64,000 nucleotides of DNA. It comes from Protula sp. h YS-2021. Taxonomy: Eukaryota; Annelida; Polychaeta; Sabellida; Serpulidae. This document shows, one piece after another, positions 34,806-48,839 of the stretch. The notes beneath the pieces were generated by a model. That model ran no database searches, was not told the DNA's origin, and saw nothing but the letters and a program-made list of their open reading frames with translations. The stretch spans positions 52,287,098 through 52,351,097 of the forward strand of contig OX457025.1 of NCBI GenBank assembly GCA_949752745.1, read 5' to 3'. A program made the translations under genes and the position numbers. How positions within the stretch are numbered: the first letter of the stretch is position 1; the number at the start of each line of letters is the position of its first letter.

Positions 34806-37800
34806 TGACTTAGTTTACACAATTCACAACCAATTCCATGGACTGTCCCTAACAAAAGTCTAGTGTGAAATTATGTCGCCCACTTTGTTATGAACCATTT
34901 TGTCACGCGCTGTCTGGTTTGAAATCAATAAACAACGTGTGAGAAAAATAATGTACAGTTCCGAGTCTTTCATTCAGTGGGTGGTGTGCGAAGTGTAGAC
35001 ATGGAAAAAGAGTTCTTGGATATCGTTAATGAAAATGCCCAGCTGAATTGCACACTGGATGCAAATTCTTTCGTAAAATTTAGTAAACACACACACAGAC
35101 ACACAAATAAAAAAACGGGGTGAGGGGCGGGGTGAGGGGCGGGATGGAGGAACGGGGGCGGGGGGGGGGGGTTGGTCAACACATGGAACGGTGGTTTTTT
35201 AGCTTGTTATTTCCCCGCCGCCGCGGTACGTGCGGAGCGGGGGACTTATAAAACACGCGTTGTTCGTCTGTCTGTCTGTCCGTCCGTCCATCTGTCCCTC
35301 ACCAATGCTCCCACTCTTGTACGCGCGATTACTCACTCACGTTTCACCACAGGCTTTTGATTTTTTGTGGGAAGTAACAACATGTGTTGGACGACCTGTG
35401 GTTATTTTCGAATTTCACCAAAAATTGACGAAACTGAGAAGCTTCAAACTTGACCAAATTTTTTGTTTGTAGGGGGCGTGATGTGGGGGCACTTTTGTAC
35501 GCGCAATTTCTCAGTTATTCTGCACGACAGCATTTTGAGTTTTTTTGGAGCGAAGGAATATATATTACGATTGTGCGACGTGGGATTGGTTTTTGATTTG
35601 ACCAAAAATTGACGAAACTATTAAACTTCCAACATAGCCAAAATTTTTGTTTGTGGAGGCACGATGCTTTCACTTTTGTTCGCTGACCAAAATTCCGTCC
35701 ACCACCCTCCTGCTTTTTTACGTACGATCTTTCAGTAAGTTTTTGACCGAAGAAGTGTACATTCAGATATCTTTCGGCGGGGACTATAATCAGTTTCTTA
35801 CTGATATACTTGTTTAATATTTTTTTAGATACGCCAAATCGTTCTAAACGAAAAAGAAATGGACAGTTGTTTATTTTTCATTTCAAATAGCAGCGAATCC
35901 ATTGTTTTAAAATAATGGACTCGCAACAGCAAAGAGTCCATTATTTAAAATAATGGACTCCCACCAGTCCATTACATTAAAATAATGGATTGTAAGAACA
36001 AAGGGATATCGTCACAGGTGTAAACTAACAAGTGTTAAATAACAAAACAACACAGCTTATGGGCGTTACGCGGGCTCTGTCTGCATAGAGAAAAAGTGCT
36101 AGTCCGCTCAATCGATACAGCCACTGAGTCAACATAACCAAGCAGATATAGACGGTTTATAAACAGAATTCAAGCTGTGATGTTTGCTAATTATCAATGG
36201 CATAACAATTTCATTAGAAAAAAATTTGTCCAAATAAAACATAAGTCCAGAATATTAATATTATTTGAAAACGGGAATTGGGGTGCGTCCAGGTGGTTTC
36301 CGCGGGAGGGTGGGGGCTTTTAAGTCGTTGAGGAGCGCATGCCAAAATGAGTTGTGCTTTTTAACGTTTGCTTGCGAATTTGCTGTTCTAGTTTTTTCTC
36401 GCGTTCGTATGAATGGCCTCGCGACAATTTCCTTAGCCGCGCAACATTTACATTTCATGCATTATTTGACTATTTATTTCGCGCTCTTAAATTTCGCAAT
36501 AATTTTTTGCGCACCATAATTAAATGTCTCGTGTTCTAAAAAACGTTTGTCTGAACATGCGTTTATCACGAGTTTGAAAGACCTCCTCTGATTGGTTATT
36601 TAACGTAACATGCGTTCGAATGTAATTTCTTAGTTTTGGTTAAAAATTAATTATAGGGCGCGATAAATTCAATTTATTCGATAATTTAATTTTTTTAATC
36701 ATAAAAACTACGTGCAGAAATTAATAGTGACTTGGATAACAAAAAAGTGGTTCGAGAAAGAATTCAATATTTTCTGGCCTGTTAATTGTACATAAATACC
36801 ATAGCGATCAAAAATAAATATAGGAGGGCGAAAGCCGTGAAATTTATGTAGAAATATACCGCCATAGAAAGTGGCCACTACGTAAGGCTTTGCCATACGT
36901 ATGTTTTGTGAAACAGACACGTGCCGCCACGGGCGCCACATATGTTGCACCCCCCCCCCCCCACACACACACTTCCGCATGCCCCTCGCAAGATTTTGTT
37001 AATCGTGTTTGACAAACTTTCGCGAGGCCTGGCAACACAAAAATATATCGGGACTTTCCATCTGTAGTGTAAAACAGCACCAAAAATGCCATTTTAGGCA
37101 CAGATAATAACAATAATAATTAAAGAAAACTGCTTTTATGCGAAGTGAAAAACACGACTGAGTAAAATTACCCTTCCTTTAACCACATTTGCGCTCCGCG
37201 CAAACCGCGTCTAGTCCCCAAATTATTCCCTTTCTCCGCGTTTTTTTTTTTTGGACAGGTATGGGCACATATTTGATACCAAGTGCCTTCCCCTCTTGAG
37301 GGCAGGCATCTGTGCGAGAAGTTTCTCAGTTTTAAACCACAGTTCCACAGACATTTAAAATGTGTGCATGAGCCCCATTTCGTGGATTGCTGTGTTACGC
37401 ATCGTTGACCAGCTTAGGTCAAGAGCCCATGCATACTGATTGTATAATAAAACGCATCAAAATGAGAAACCCATTCTGATGACGTAAAAGGACATAACTA
37501 TACAGATTTTTAGTTGGAAAGCGGTATCAGGGCAGACAAGGCCCAGAAGGAAACGGAAGAGTACCTTTTAGAGACGCTAAACGAGAAACAGCCCCTCTTA
37601 CTAACTTTATCTGCGGCACGCCATGTCTGGACAGAGGCGACAAGTCCCCATAAAAACGCCGTCTAAAACAGTGTTTCCTCACCATGATAATGACCACAAG
37701 TGAAGGTATTGCCAATGATGTGACTTCAAACATATGAATGCCAGTGAAGGTCGCACGTTGCCACGGTTCAAACTTTCAAAGCACTGCTCTGTGCGACCCG

Positions 37801-38140
37801 TACTATTGAGGCCTTTTCCTGTCATGTCTTAATATGATGCCTTTTCGGGAAAACACTTTGAAAGAGCAAGATATGGGAGAACTTACGTCTCAGTGATCCG
37901 TCTCAGTGATCCAGTTTCCTCCAAGATTCTGTAGTCCGTTTCCTTAAACACTAATGGTCAATGTTAAAGGCTTAAGAGACCTACGCCACTTCCCAATCCT
38001 TGGTGAGAAAGAACTGTTCCCTTCAGCGGAGGTGAAAGGGTAAAACAAGGAAAGCCGTTCACAGTGCCAGGTCTTTTTTTATGTCCAGGATGTGCAGTGC
38101 CTCCTTTCGCCAACCACAGAAGCGCAAGAAATCATGGATT
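34806..38140. other. Intergenic DNA with minor repeats
   Basis: Two or three copies of a CACTTTTGTACGCGCAATTTCTCAG / ACCAAAAATTGACGAAACT repeat (35300-35690), TAATGGAC hairpins (35910-35990), a C tract (36948-36962) and a CGCGTCTAGTCCC-type repeat (37195-37260; relative at 42745-42830). No gene is recognised. Confidence 0.45.
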
Positions 38141-38399
38141 ACTGCATTAAAAGAAGTTCAGTTCCGGTAACCAGATGTGGTCACCCCACCCAACAGGGTC
38201 AAGCCAGCAGGGGACAGCAAATCGGAAGGACAGCACACACACAACAATTCAGATAGCAGCCAACCAAAGCACCGACTGGAGAGACGGCCTCGTCTCCTGA
38301 CGATACTTATCTTGGCTTAAAAATTAAAAGATTTACTGTCCTAGAACGCCTCCTTGCCCGTAGTTGGCATCCTAGAAAAGTTTTGGAAAACCCGTGAAG

Positions 38400-39480
38400 A
38401 GAGAGGGGCCTTTTGAGGAGTGGTTCGATGGCTCAGAAGCAGATACCCACTCCCACTGAAAAGGAATCCGAGAGTTCGCAAACCTTCTGTCCCGTTTGCA
38501 TCCCAGTCACCGGACAACCTAGCCATTTCCTACTCTCGGGGATAGGAGAAAGACCTAGCCCTACAAGAGTTTTTGAAGGACCTCTAGGTCAAGGGGTCCA
38601 AAATGGAAATGCCATAAAATCAGACAGGCTACTTCAGCAAGGGTTTTCTGGTACCCAAAAAGTCAAGGGACTGGAGACTGGTCATAGATCTCATTCCAAA
38701 TGGATATGGCCCAGATCATACAAGAAACTCTCCAGGTAGGTATGTTGGGTATGTCGATAGACCTATCCGACGCTTATTTCCACGTCACATCATTCAGCCA
38801 GGAAGTACCTCTATTTCCATGCACAGCAAAAACACTACTGGTTTCTGGCACTTCCCTCCGACCTATCCACAACTCCCCATGTGTTTTCAAAGGTCATGGG
38901 GGTTTTGAAATCATGGGCTTGTCTACAAGGCATGTTAGTGTTCCAGTACCTAGACGACTGGTCTCACACAAAGATACAGCCCGTCGCCAGATGATCCAAC
39001 TGGTCAGAAAAACCTTACAGGTAGCTCTCGTAATAAATCTGGTCAAGCCCGAGTTGACCCCAAAACAGGACATTATTTTCCTCGGGGAGCTGTAGAACTT
39101 ATCGATAGCCGAGCCTTCCCCACTCTGGAAAGGCAATAGAAAATTGCAGGGGGCATTCGAAGCATTCTCGCAGACCAGAAGGTAAGCCTACAGTCCATAG
39201 AATCACTTTGGGCCTGCTCGTGGCTGGTGATAAAACAGTGCCTCTATTTCAGTGCGCCTATTTCATAAGCAGGTAAGATGTACTCTGATTCAAGGTTGAT
39301 CTCCTGAGGCCACAACGAAGGTTCCACAGACTGCCCTGCCCCCTTCTTTGGTGGTGCGACCAAGGGATCATAAGCGAGGGATTACCTTTTCAACCCCGGC
39401 CCCAGAAATAGAACTCCAGACGGACGCCTCCATGGAGGGATGGGGATCACTTGTTAACAAGTTAAACAAAAGTCTTTGGA
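38400..39480 (+). pseudogene. DIRS-like retrotransposon, reverse transcriptase and RNase H remnants
   Basis: Read over several frames on the plus strand: FLVPKK (about 38650), IDLSDAYFHV (about 38755), LPSDLST...FSKVMG (about 38850-38900), the catalytic YLDDW (about 38950), NLVKPELTP...IIFLG (about 39030-39090) and an RNase H start LQTDASMEGWG (39415-39445). YLDDW and the DASMEGWG block are typical of the DIRS group. Stops and frameshifts mean it is dead. I did not find a tyrosine recombinase part or the element ends. Confidence 0.75.
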
Positions 39481-39964
39481 ATGAATTTTCTTTATCGTTT
39501 AATTTAAAATTCAATCATTATTTGAATGTAAGAGCTTCTTGTCGTATTTTGCGGATTTTGCAGGTAGAATCCCTGATTTAAAGTTGTGCTTTTATCACGA
39601 GCTGTGGGCTTAGTATTAACATGTCACCCGACTCGCTTCTCTAATTAAATTTATGACATTTCTGAACACTTCAGAGTAAGTCCTCTGTAGTATCAGGTTT
39701 CTTTTACGTAAACCACTGAGATTTACATCCTCTTGTCAATTAGTGAATTATTATTTGACATTCTAGACATATGAGCGTACGAGGGCGGGATCCACTCAGC
39801 GGGCGGAAGGAGGGGGATGGTTAACGGTACTCATCGTCATTTAGCCACATCCCTGCCCTCATCCAGGCCCATCTTAACTTTCCGCTGGCTGGTTACGACT
39901 GCCTTTCCTACCCCTGCCCTTGTAGTAAGAGCAAGAAATGCGCCTTCACACTGTAACGTTAGCC

Positions 39965-40150
39965 TGATTAGATGTCAAAGAAAGTTACGTTTTGGTTGCG
40001 GTAAAAAGCAACGTCTGAACAACGTTGCTTACCCAACGTCTTTTCAACGTTGTGTCAAAGATATTTTACAGACAATGATCTGTGGTCGTGGCCAATCACA
40101 ACCAATGTGCAACCACAGTAACTGCAAATCGACGTGGATTCGTCCTTAGA
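39965..40150 (+). repeat. Dispersed CAACGTTG-type repeat, copy 1
   Basis: It shares AAAAGCAACRTCT, CGTTGCTTAYCCAACGT, TCAACGTTGTRTCAAAGA and ATCACAACCAA with 53085-53325 and, inverted and more diverged, with 50150-50420. Confidence 0.7.
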
Positions 40151-42000
40151 ATGGTGATTCCAGCAATTAAAACAACAAAATAATAACAAACACGAATATT
40201 AAAGCGCCTCAAGTATAAAGTATAAAACCTGAAGTAGAATAGGAAATACGCTGCTTAACTAAGACATCGAAAGAAGAAACGTGAAGGTAGAGTAGCTCAC
40301 ACAGGACCTGTGTGCGAGTAATTATCACAAAGTTAGCAGTCCGCATTTCATCGCCGCTCTGTGTCTGTGTGTACTGAGGAAACATAAATACGCCGAACCA
40401 GTGCATGAACGAGCTCGCTCATCACACCATTCGACAAATTCTACTTTGCTTAAAAGCTGCTGTGTTGTTTGTTCTTCGCTGAGTAGATGTAGACGCTACA
40501 TATCTGTTGTTCCATAGACGTACCATTCAATGCCGTTCTCACAACGTCCGTGGAACCCCATTTCATACCTTTTCCGACGCCTAATTACGTCGTGCCTGGA
40601 TGCCTATGCGATGGCGCATGTTTCACGTTGCCATTACTTTATGAATATAAATGGAAGTTTCGAATGGGCTATCACTTGAAACAAGAACAAAACCAAAGAA
40701 ATGACACAAGGAAGCAGGCTAAATGAACTGGAAACAGTCCCATATCATGGAGGATTCCTGGTGAATATGTAATGTCCATGTCAACCGTTTACATTTGATA
40801 CAGCACTATGCCATGCTGTCATAAAACGTTAATAATGCCCTAACAGCTGCACAACGAACATCAACAGAAATGCAGACAATTTGGACATGCGACGAAACCT
40901 GTCATTGATATCATTCGGCATGTACAAAACACCAACTACACCAAGATTTCAACTGCTTTTCTATGTTTGGCCGACTATGTTTGGTTGAACTAGGCGATCT
41001 GAGGGGGTCTTATCTGTCATCCGTATATATGTACAGTAAAACTGAGTAATTTAATTGAGTACTTTTGGTACAACCAGAGTCCAGTGAAGTTTATTAATCA
41101 TTAACTGCAGGCGGAGACCAATCTCTCATGCAATCATTCAAACCTACGCTGTTTTCTGACCTACTCAGCCATTGCCCCCCCCCCCCAAAAAAAAAAAAAC
41201 AATGGCGGAAACCTAAAAACATGTTTCCGACGGTCCCAGAACGATTCATTGAAAAAAGTTACACATGGGAAAGTTTCTCCGTGTATGGCAAACATTTGTG
41301 TGTGCTGTTAAATACGTCGTTTAATATGTATATGTCAGTAGCGGTTTGCGATATTTTTGTCCTATTGTTTGCAATGTGTTTTGGCAGTTTTTGCCAACAT
41401 TTTTGGTTTTTGACAATATTGCGTTCGAAGGGTATCAAACAATCCATTGGATGCCTTACAATCAAGCCCCAATTGTATTGCAACTTCCTTTTCCATTTTA
41501 CTGCAGTACAGGCCCCAAAAGGGTAGCGTTAACTCTTGACTAACTGCTGATATCCTGAAACAACGGGATTATAGGATGCACGTGTTCAAACAATGCATGT
41601 TCAGGTACTAAATACCAGCGTAGTAATTGCATTTGCGAACACGCCGGATGTCCGGTATTCAGAATAATGAGGTGTCCAGTTTACTGTGGTTTCTTTGCCA
41701 TGAAAAAATGGGTGGAAATAAAAATAAATGAAAATGAAATGTGTATGAGCGCGTATATGTGTGCACTCATGAATGTATGATCGCCATATGCTAGCAGGCG
41801 TTAAGCTGAATCGGCTGCCAAAAGACATAGTAGATGATGTTTGTCGAGAATCTCAATGCGGTTTTCCCAGCTGACCCAGCACAACTTTCACGATCTTTGC
41901 GATGAGACAACCATGCAGGAAAACTTCGGGAGCAGAACATTGGCCTCTGATTGGTATTTGTAGAAGTCAGTGAACAGAGAAGGGCTATGGAAGCTCCTAC
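40151..42000. other. Intergenic DNA, nothing recognised
   Basis: No gene or clear repeat, apart from a C/A homopolymer junction at about 41177-41200. Confidence 0.35.
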
Positions 42001-42137
42001 GCTAAGCAACCTGCCCAGATGAGAGGCTCATGATGACACATGCGTTCCAGGATGGCATGGGGGAAAGAATAAGAGAAAGCGGCGCTTGCTCAGCCCCATT
42101 CGATATCAGCAATGGTACGAAACAAGACCGGATGTTA

Positions 42138-42332
42138 GTTCCCACGCGTTTTGGAATTGTTTCTAGTGATGCCCTGATATGCATTCCTCAGCCTTGACAA
42201 AGGTGTGCACATACAAATGCGTCTGATGGCAGCGTCTCCCGATAACCGTGACTTGTCTGCCCATGACCTAGAATGCACAGAGATCATAACACACAAACAT
42301 GCTGATGCAACAAAGACGTTTAGCCTTGCCAC
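42138..42332 (-). CDS. Possible short secreted peptide ORF (64 aa)
   Basis: ATG 42332 gives a hydrophobic signal-like N-terminus (MARLNVFVASACLCVMISVHS) followed by a basic segment with two Cys (RRICMCTPLSRLR). I see no strong splice signals or homologue. It may be a chance ORF. Confidence 0.2.
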
Positions 42333-45300
42333 GAGCCTGACATAAAGAAATACAGCATCAGCATGCCGCCGATAATTGACACATTGACCCGGTTGTATCT
42401 GTCGGTGACACCAACTTGGTCTCTGTCAAGAATTTTTCCCACCTTGGAACCATATTCTGATGCGATGAAGAATAGACGAAGAGAACATAACGTATAACAA
42501 GAGCCAGTTTGGTAGAAAGTTTGGCCGAAAACAGTACTAGGAACACGATGGGGGGCAGGGGGCGTGCACTTACGTACCAAATGGTTACCATGCATGTCCA
42601 TGAGTTTATGAAACGAATTGCTGATTTTGAAATAACACCTCCTTTTTTAACCAAACGCAGAGACAAATTCCGAAGTAACCCCTTTTTGTGGGAAGCGCGG
42701 TGTACTTAGTGAAAAAACTGCCCCTTTTTAACGAAACTGGCACTCCTCTCGGACCGCGTCTGGCCTCAAAATTTCCCACCTTCCTTTGTTTTCTTTTTTT
42801 TTTTGGACACGCATGATAACGTTTCATACTACGTGCCCCGTGTGTGAAATTATGAAAGGAATGATGCTACCGAGTAGCGAAATTTACACTTCGTGCGTTA
42901 ACTCATTACATTAAAAGGTTAAATGTACAGCCCTTTGCAGAAAGTAACGCCACTATGCCAGAAGCCTGATCAAATATACAAAATGGAAAAAATATTTCAT
43001 TTGATCTTTATCACTATCCTCATGCCAAATTTCAAGAATTTCAGCGTGAGCGATAACACAGCCTATGAGTAGCCGTGTTGATGTCTCAGCGAACTGTTTG
43101 TGTAAGCAGCCAGTGACATCCGTTTTTGAGAAAGTGTTTAACTGGACTACTTAGTTACACTTGGGGATTTTCAGTCCTCTCTGTTAAGATTTTCAGAAAA
43201 CTCTTCCTGGAAGGTTTGACGTGTGAAGACAACATTCGGCAAAGGTAAAGAGGGTAATGACTCCTCGTGAAATCTGTATTTTTTTACCCTGACCTCCAAG
43301 GATGAGGTCAGATTGAGATTAAGATAATGTTAGACCCTTATTTTTCGTGAAAACTGGCTAGAAATAGCGCTCAAGCGCTTACAGAGTTCAGAACAGAGTA
43401 ATCTCGCGATCTGAATCTCGACATTCAGGGTCAAGGTCAAAGGTCAAGTGACCTTTGTATATCGAAAAGGGTTAGAGAACGATGGACCATTATATCGAAA
43501 AAGGCTTTTCCGATTCTTTGGGCCTAAAAGACGTTACTTAAGAGACACCTCAGTGACCTTGACCTCCTCGGTCTTGGTCAAGATCAGAACCGTTATTTCG
43601 AAAACGGTTAGAGATAGAGCTATTTTTATCTTATATTCGACTCTTTGGGCTCAAAAGATGACCTCGACCTCCTAGTTCAGTGTCGATTCCAATTAAGAGT
43701 TCAGATTCGTATTTATTTCGGCCCCAAGTGCAACTTTCGTTGCTCGGAGGGGAACCACACTAGTAATTCCTGCTTTAGGTTATCCAGTTATTCGTTTCAC
43801 CCGTTTCCTTGCACAACATATACTCAATGCTCACTTCCCAAGATGCATTTATCGCTTACTCCTTGCCATTGCTTTAGAAGTGGCTTGAAATTTTTCGCTC
43901 TTTCTTATATTTAAATTGTGAAACCTTCGTTTTCCTAATTAAAATCTTTCTGCATGTCTGTTTTGACCATCACTTAAATGTCAAAAAATAGCTACGACAA
44001 ACAGTGATAAACAGTCATGATAGAATATTAGTTATCAACTAAATCTATTCAAGATTAACTGTGGAAATGCCAAAAGATTAATTATCAAACAAATTCATTC
44101 AGGATAAAATAGGTTCTGTGCACTCCCAATTTTATGAATTAATTTTTTTGAAGGCAAAATTATAGGAATCGCTGATTTTTCAGTTTATAATGGCTTATTA
44201 CAGTCCGCTCATGTGCCTCCTTCTATGGCAACGAGAGTAGAACTCCTCCTCTAATTGGTACTGCCTTATAATATAATAAGTTATCTGAATGGGAACGTCC
44301 TTTAGCGCATCTTACCTAAACTGGCCTAAATTTCTTGTTCTAAATATCGGTGTGCTATTTGTCCGGATACCAGGGACACGGCAGGAAATCAAAATGCCTA
44401 CACTACCAAAAATGGTTCATTTAGTAAACTGTCCGGATTCACCAGGTTCTACTGTACGCACCAATCCTGAACCGCTGCTCGACGACAATTGTTCTTTATT
44501 TACTTTGAGAACTATTTCTCGCAAATTCGATTACTGAAACTGTAATAAGAAAATTTCACAATTGCGTATTTTAAACATAGTGCAAGACTTTTATGGAAGA
44601 AGAACAATTTTGGATCACAATTTCTGCAAGTCTCGGATAGGAAAGCTAATCTCTTTTGGAGACCTAAGTTTTGAGTTAAAAAAAGTACTGGACATAAAAT
44701 AAACGAGGCCCAAATGAGATGAAAAACCGAGCATCCAATGAAAGAAGAGTGAAAAAATGATGATTATTATTTTTTTTTTGGGGGGGGGGGATCAAGCCAA
44801 AACTATGAACGCAAAACCATACACAAGCTGGTAAACGACGGATATGTGATATAACCAAAAGCGGAAATGTTTTTAAAATTATTTTCATGCTTTAATTTGT
44901 GTTTGAAAAGCCACAAGTGGAACTGAAAATATCAGTAGGAGCTATTAAATTTTGAAGACGCCACGCAAATTTTACACCTTTTCTGTTTTGAGTCCGACGT
45001 ATATACAACGTCGATTTCCTGACGTCTGCTCAAGGTTGCGCCAAACACGCGTTGGTTAGGCGTTGATCTGTTCTGAACCAAGGTGCAATCGGAGTAAATG
45101 TTGTAGTTTGGTTTGATCGAAGGCGCAACCTAAAATCGACGGTGGATCGATCTTAGAATGTTTACTGGGACTCGGACCAAGCTGGTCTTATAAGAGACCA
45201 TACAAGACATTACAAAGATAAAAATCGAATCGAGAGCTTATTACTTTAAGCTTTTCAAAAGTGTACGTTTCAACTGGATGGCAATTAACGAGAACGTCCA

Positions 45301-46000
45301 GGTTTATTGTGTCCAGCTGGCAATTGAAATCATAAAAAGAATAAATTAAATGTATAAAATGTACGTATGCCATATTTGATTTTTAATGCCCAGACAAAAG
45401 TGGTACGCATATCTGAATTCAAAAATAAACACAGTATCCTGCAACAATATCCACATTTCAATTATAAGTCATAACGTTTTGCAAGAAAAATCTGTAAGTT
45501 TTGGGTATTTTTTCACTGTATCCTAAAATGAAATAAATATTTCAGCATTCGACAAAGAAACGAGATCAAGAAATGAAGTCTTGAGCCTGTTAACAAGTTC
45601 TTTCATGGCTTTCCTTCTTCCACCCCCTTCACACCACCCTACTACCCTCGCTAAATGTGTAATTCTATAAGCGACAAACTAAAAGACTTGCCTATCAATT
45701 CAAAGGTTGCTTTCCAAGTCTATTGGCAATCATTTGAAAAGGTTGTACAGGTATTGATCATGAATGATTGGGAACAGCGCCGTCCAGTGGCCTGGATTCG
45801 GATTCGCTCTGGCTAAGTTAGTTTTAGTTGGTGCCACAACCAAAGATGCCAATTATGACTCGGGAACATGATATGACTCTGGTCAGTTGGGATTTAAACG
45901 AAACACTGTGTGAACACGTCTGTGCACTATTAGCGAATGTAAATTGGTCAAAGCTCTGCTATAAGCGCCTGATAAATGATCGTATTATTATTGTTGTTAT
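42333..46000. other. Intergenic DNA with dispersed repeats
   Basis: Repeats containing GACCTTGACCTCC / AGGTCAAGGTCAAAGGTCA (43250-43690) and a diverged CAACGT-type repeat (44995-45175). A G tract is at 44780-44789. No gene is recognised. Confidence 0.4.
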
Positions 46001-46004
46001 CATC

Positions 46005-46112
<108 letters not shown>

Positions 46113-47358
46113 GATAAATTCTCTGTATTGCAATAAGACCGGTCTTACGACGGACACATCAGTGTGCAGGCAGAGTTAACTGCAATTAGGAAAATGATGA
46201 TTGTTAACAAAATCCTGAATCCTCAGTAAGAAGATGGATAAAAGAGGGACTACAGCAAATATCAAATCACAGTGGAATTCACAGAGACAAATGCAGAAAA
46301 TAATCCTTTTTTCCAAGGCGTGTTTGATCAGCAGAAGGAAGCAGCGAGTGGTGTGCAAAGGAATGGACCGGGGTGAGCGGCAGAGCCCTTGGAGGGCCGG
46401 GGGAAGGGTCTGCTCCCATTTGACTCGATACGAACTCCAGGGTTCCTTTCTAAATTGGTCCACCATTAGGAGTACTTGTGGCAGTTGATCTTTACATTAC
46501 AGACCTTCGAGTTTTAACAGCTCTTTGTAGCATTTACAGCAAATGTCAAACGTGTGATTTTGCATTCAAATCTTAAGTTCGAGGTTAAGAAATGGGAAAT
46601 AAATGAGTAGAAAATTAGATTTTAGAAGGCCAGTCGGTCCGGTTAAATGCAAGTCACAAGAAGGTTTTTCTCCAAGTGGTAAGCCAATCTAATGAGCAAT
46701 ATTAAATTAGAGAGGTTTTACTGGATTAGCTGTCTGTTTAAGAGCCCAAAGGCTGAATTGCTCATGTTTCCTGAGTGAACCTATTAATTCTTTTTTAGAT
46801 CCCAACCAGGTGTTCCGTTCTGTTTTGTCCGCTGTACCGAAATGTCCGCTAATTACAAGCTGTTCCAAAATGTCCGCTAACCCCGTTCCAAAGTATCCGC
46901 TCGTTCCGTAATATCCGCTAACCCTGTTCCAAAGTATCCGCTCGTTCCAAAGTGTCCGCTAACCCTGTTCCAAAGTATCCGCTCGTTCCATAATGTCCGC
47001 TAACCCTGTTCCAAAGTGTCCGCTCGTTCCATAATGTCCGCTAACCCCGTTCCGTTTTATCCGCTGGTAGTGTCCGCTAAATCTTCAATTTTTAACCCAA
47101 CGTACTTTGTCTTGTGACGTTTTCGTGACTATGTAACATCATGTGACATTATGTGACGTTATGTGACTTTATGTGACTATGTAACATCATGTGACATTAT
47201 GTGACATTATGTGACTTTATGTGACTCTGTGACATTATGTGACATCATGTGACTATGTGACATCATATGGCTATATGACTATGTGAGGACTATGTAATTG
47301 CTATGTCAGCATAATTAGTCTAACTATGTATGTAATTATCAGGCTGTTCAATAGACCA

Positions 47359-47430
47359 GGTCTGTTAGCTCACTTGGTAGAGCAGAGGACTCGTAAGCTA
47401 AAGATCGGTGGTTCGATCCCACCCAGGGCC
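47359..47430 (+). repeat. tRNA-like sequence (Thr-type anticodon CGT), left arm
   Basis: 72 bases with an A-box (TAGCTCACTTGGTAGAGC), a B-box (GGTTCGATCCC) and a good T-stem, but the anticodon stem does not pair and the acceptor stem is weak. It looks tRNA-derived (SINE head or pseudo-tRNA), not a working tRNA. Confidence 0.6.
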
Positions 47431-48767
47431 AAACACAACTTTTCGTTTTTTGTTTGTTTTCTGTTTGTTTTTTTGTTTGTTTTTAACATATCTATATTTC
47501 TATGCCTTTTTTCACTGATAATATTTAATTAGTCATATTTCAGTGGTTCTATTACAGTAAAAACACATACACACAAAGCGTAGGAATAAGTATATGAAAG
47601 CCCTCAGAGTGTGGGAACGATCAATAAATTTGTGCGCGAAAGACCTCAGAGCGTGAGAGCGATCAATAAATTTGAGAACATCAAAGACCACAGACCGTGG
47701 GAACGATAAATAAATTTGAGAACATCAAAGGCCTAGACCGTGCGAACGATCGATAAATTTGAGAAGGAATGGGATTTTCCCCACGCTAAGTCTAATGTTA
47801 TGTGTTATGTTATAGTAGTGGGAAAATGGTGGTTCTAAAGCACATTTAACAAATGTAGTTTTTGGAAAACATATGATGCATAAAATAAGTGTGAACATTT
47901 TACCATGCTACTAATTCCAATGCTTTGAAGTCATAGTATTGGGAAAACGATGCTTTGAAACCAACTTTAACAAATTTAGTTTTTGATAACATATGATATA
48001 TAAAACAGGTTTTAGCATTTTAGCATGCTACTTATTCGAATGTTCTAAAGTCATGTTGAACAATACCATGACGCAATATGTTCCAATAAAAATTCGAACA
48101 CGTCTTTGAATGGGCTTGTCATTCGAACATATGTTTGAATGGTGTGCTCTTCTCACCAAAAAAAAAAAACTTATGTCTTATGTCAAACTTTTTTATATAT
48201 CATATGTTCTCAAAAAAACGAAATTTGTTAAAGTTGGTTTCAAAGCATCGTTTTCCCAATACTATGACTTCAAAGCATTGGAATTAGTAGCATGGTAAAA
48301 TGTTCACACTTATTTTATGCATCATATGTTTTCCAAAAACTACATTTGTTAAATGTGCTTTAGAACCACCATTTTCCCACTACTATAACATAACACATAA
48401 CATTAGACTTAGCGTGGGGAAAATCCCATTCCTTCTCAAATTTATCGATCGTTCGCACGGTCTAGGCCTTTGATGTTCTCAAATTTATTTATCGTTCCCA
48501 CGGTCTGTGGTCTTTGATGTTCTCAAATTTATTGATCGCTCTCACGCTCTGAGGTCTTTCGCGCACAAATTTATTGATCGTTCCCACACTCTGAGGGCTT
48601 TCATATACTTATTCCTACGCTTTGTGTGTATGTGTTTTTACTGTAATAGAACCACTGAAATATGACTAATTAAATATTATCAGTGAAAAAAGGCATAGAA
48701 ATATAGATATGTTAAAAACAAACAAAAAAACAAACAGAAAACAAACAAAAAACGAAAAGTTGTGTTT

Positions 48768-48839
48768 GGCCCTGGGTGGGATCGAACCACCGATCTTTAG
48801 CTTACGAGTCCTCTGCTCTACCAAGTGAGCTAACAGACC
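48768..48839 (-). repeat. tRNA-like sequence, right arm
   Basis: Exact inverted copy of 47359-47430. Confidence 0.6.

Noticed and set aside
47359..47430. Functional tRNA-Thr gene
   Set aside because: A- and B-boxes are good, but the anticodon stem cannot pair and the acceptor stem is weak.
47326..47532. A 68-codon frame duplicated at 48666-48872
   Set aside because: It reads through the tRNA-like segment and the T-rich tail of the palindrome; there is no protein-like conservation.
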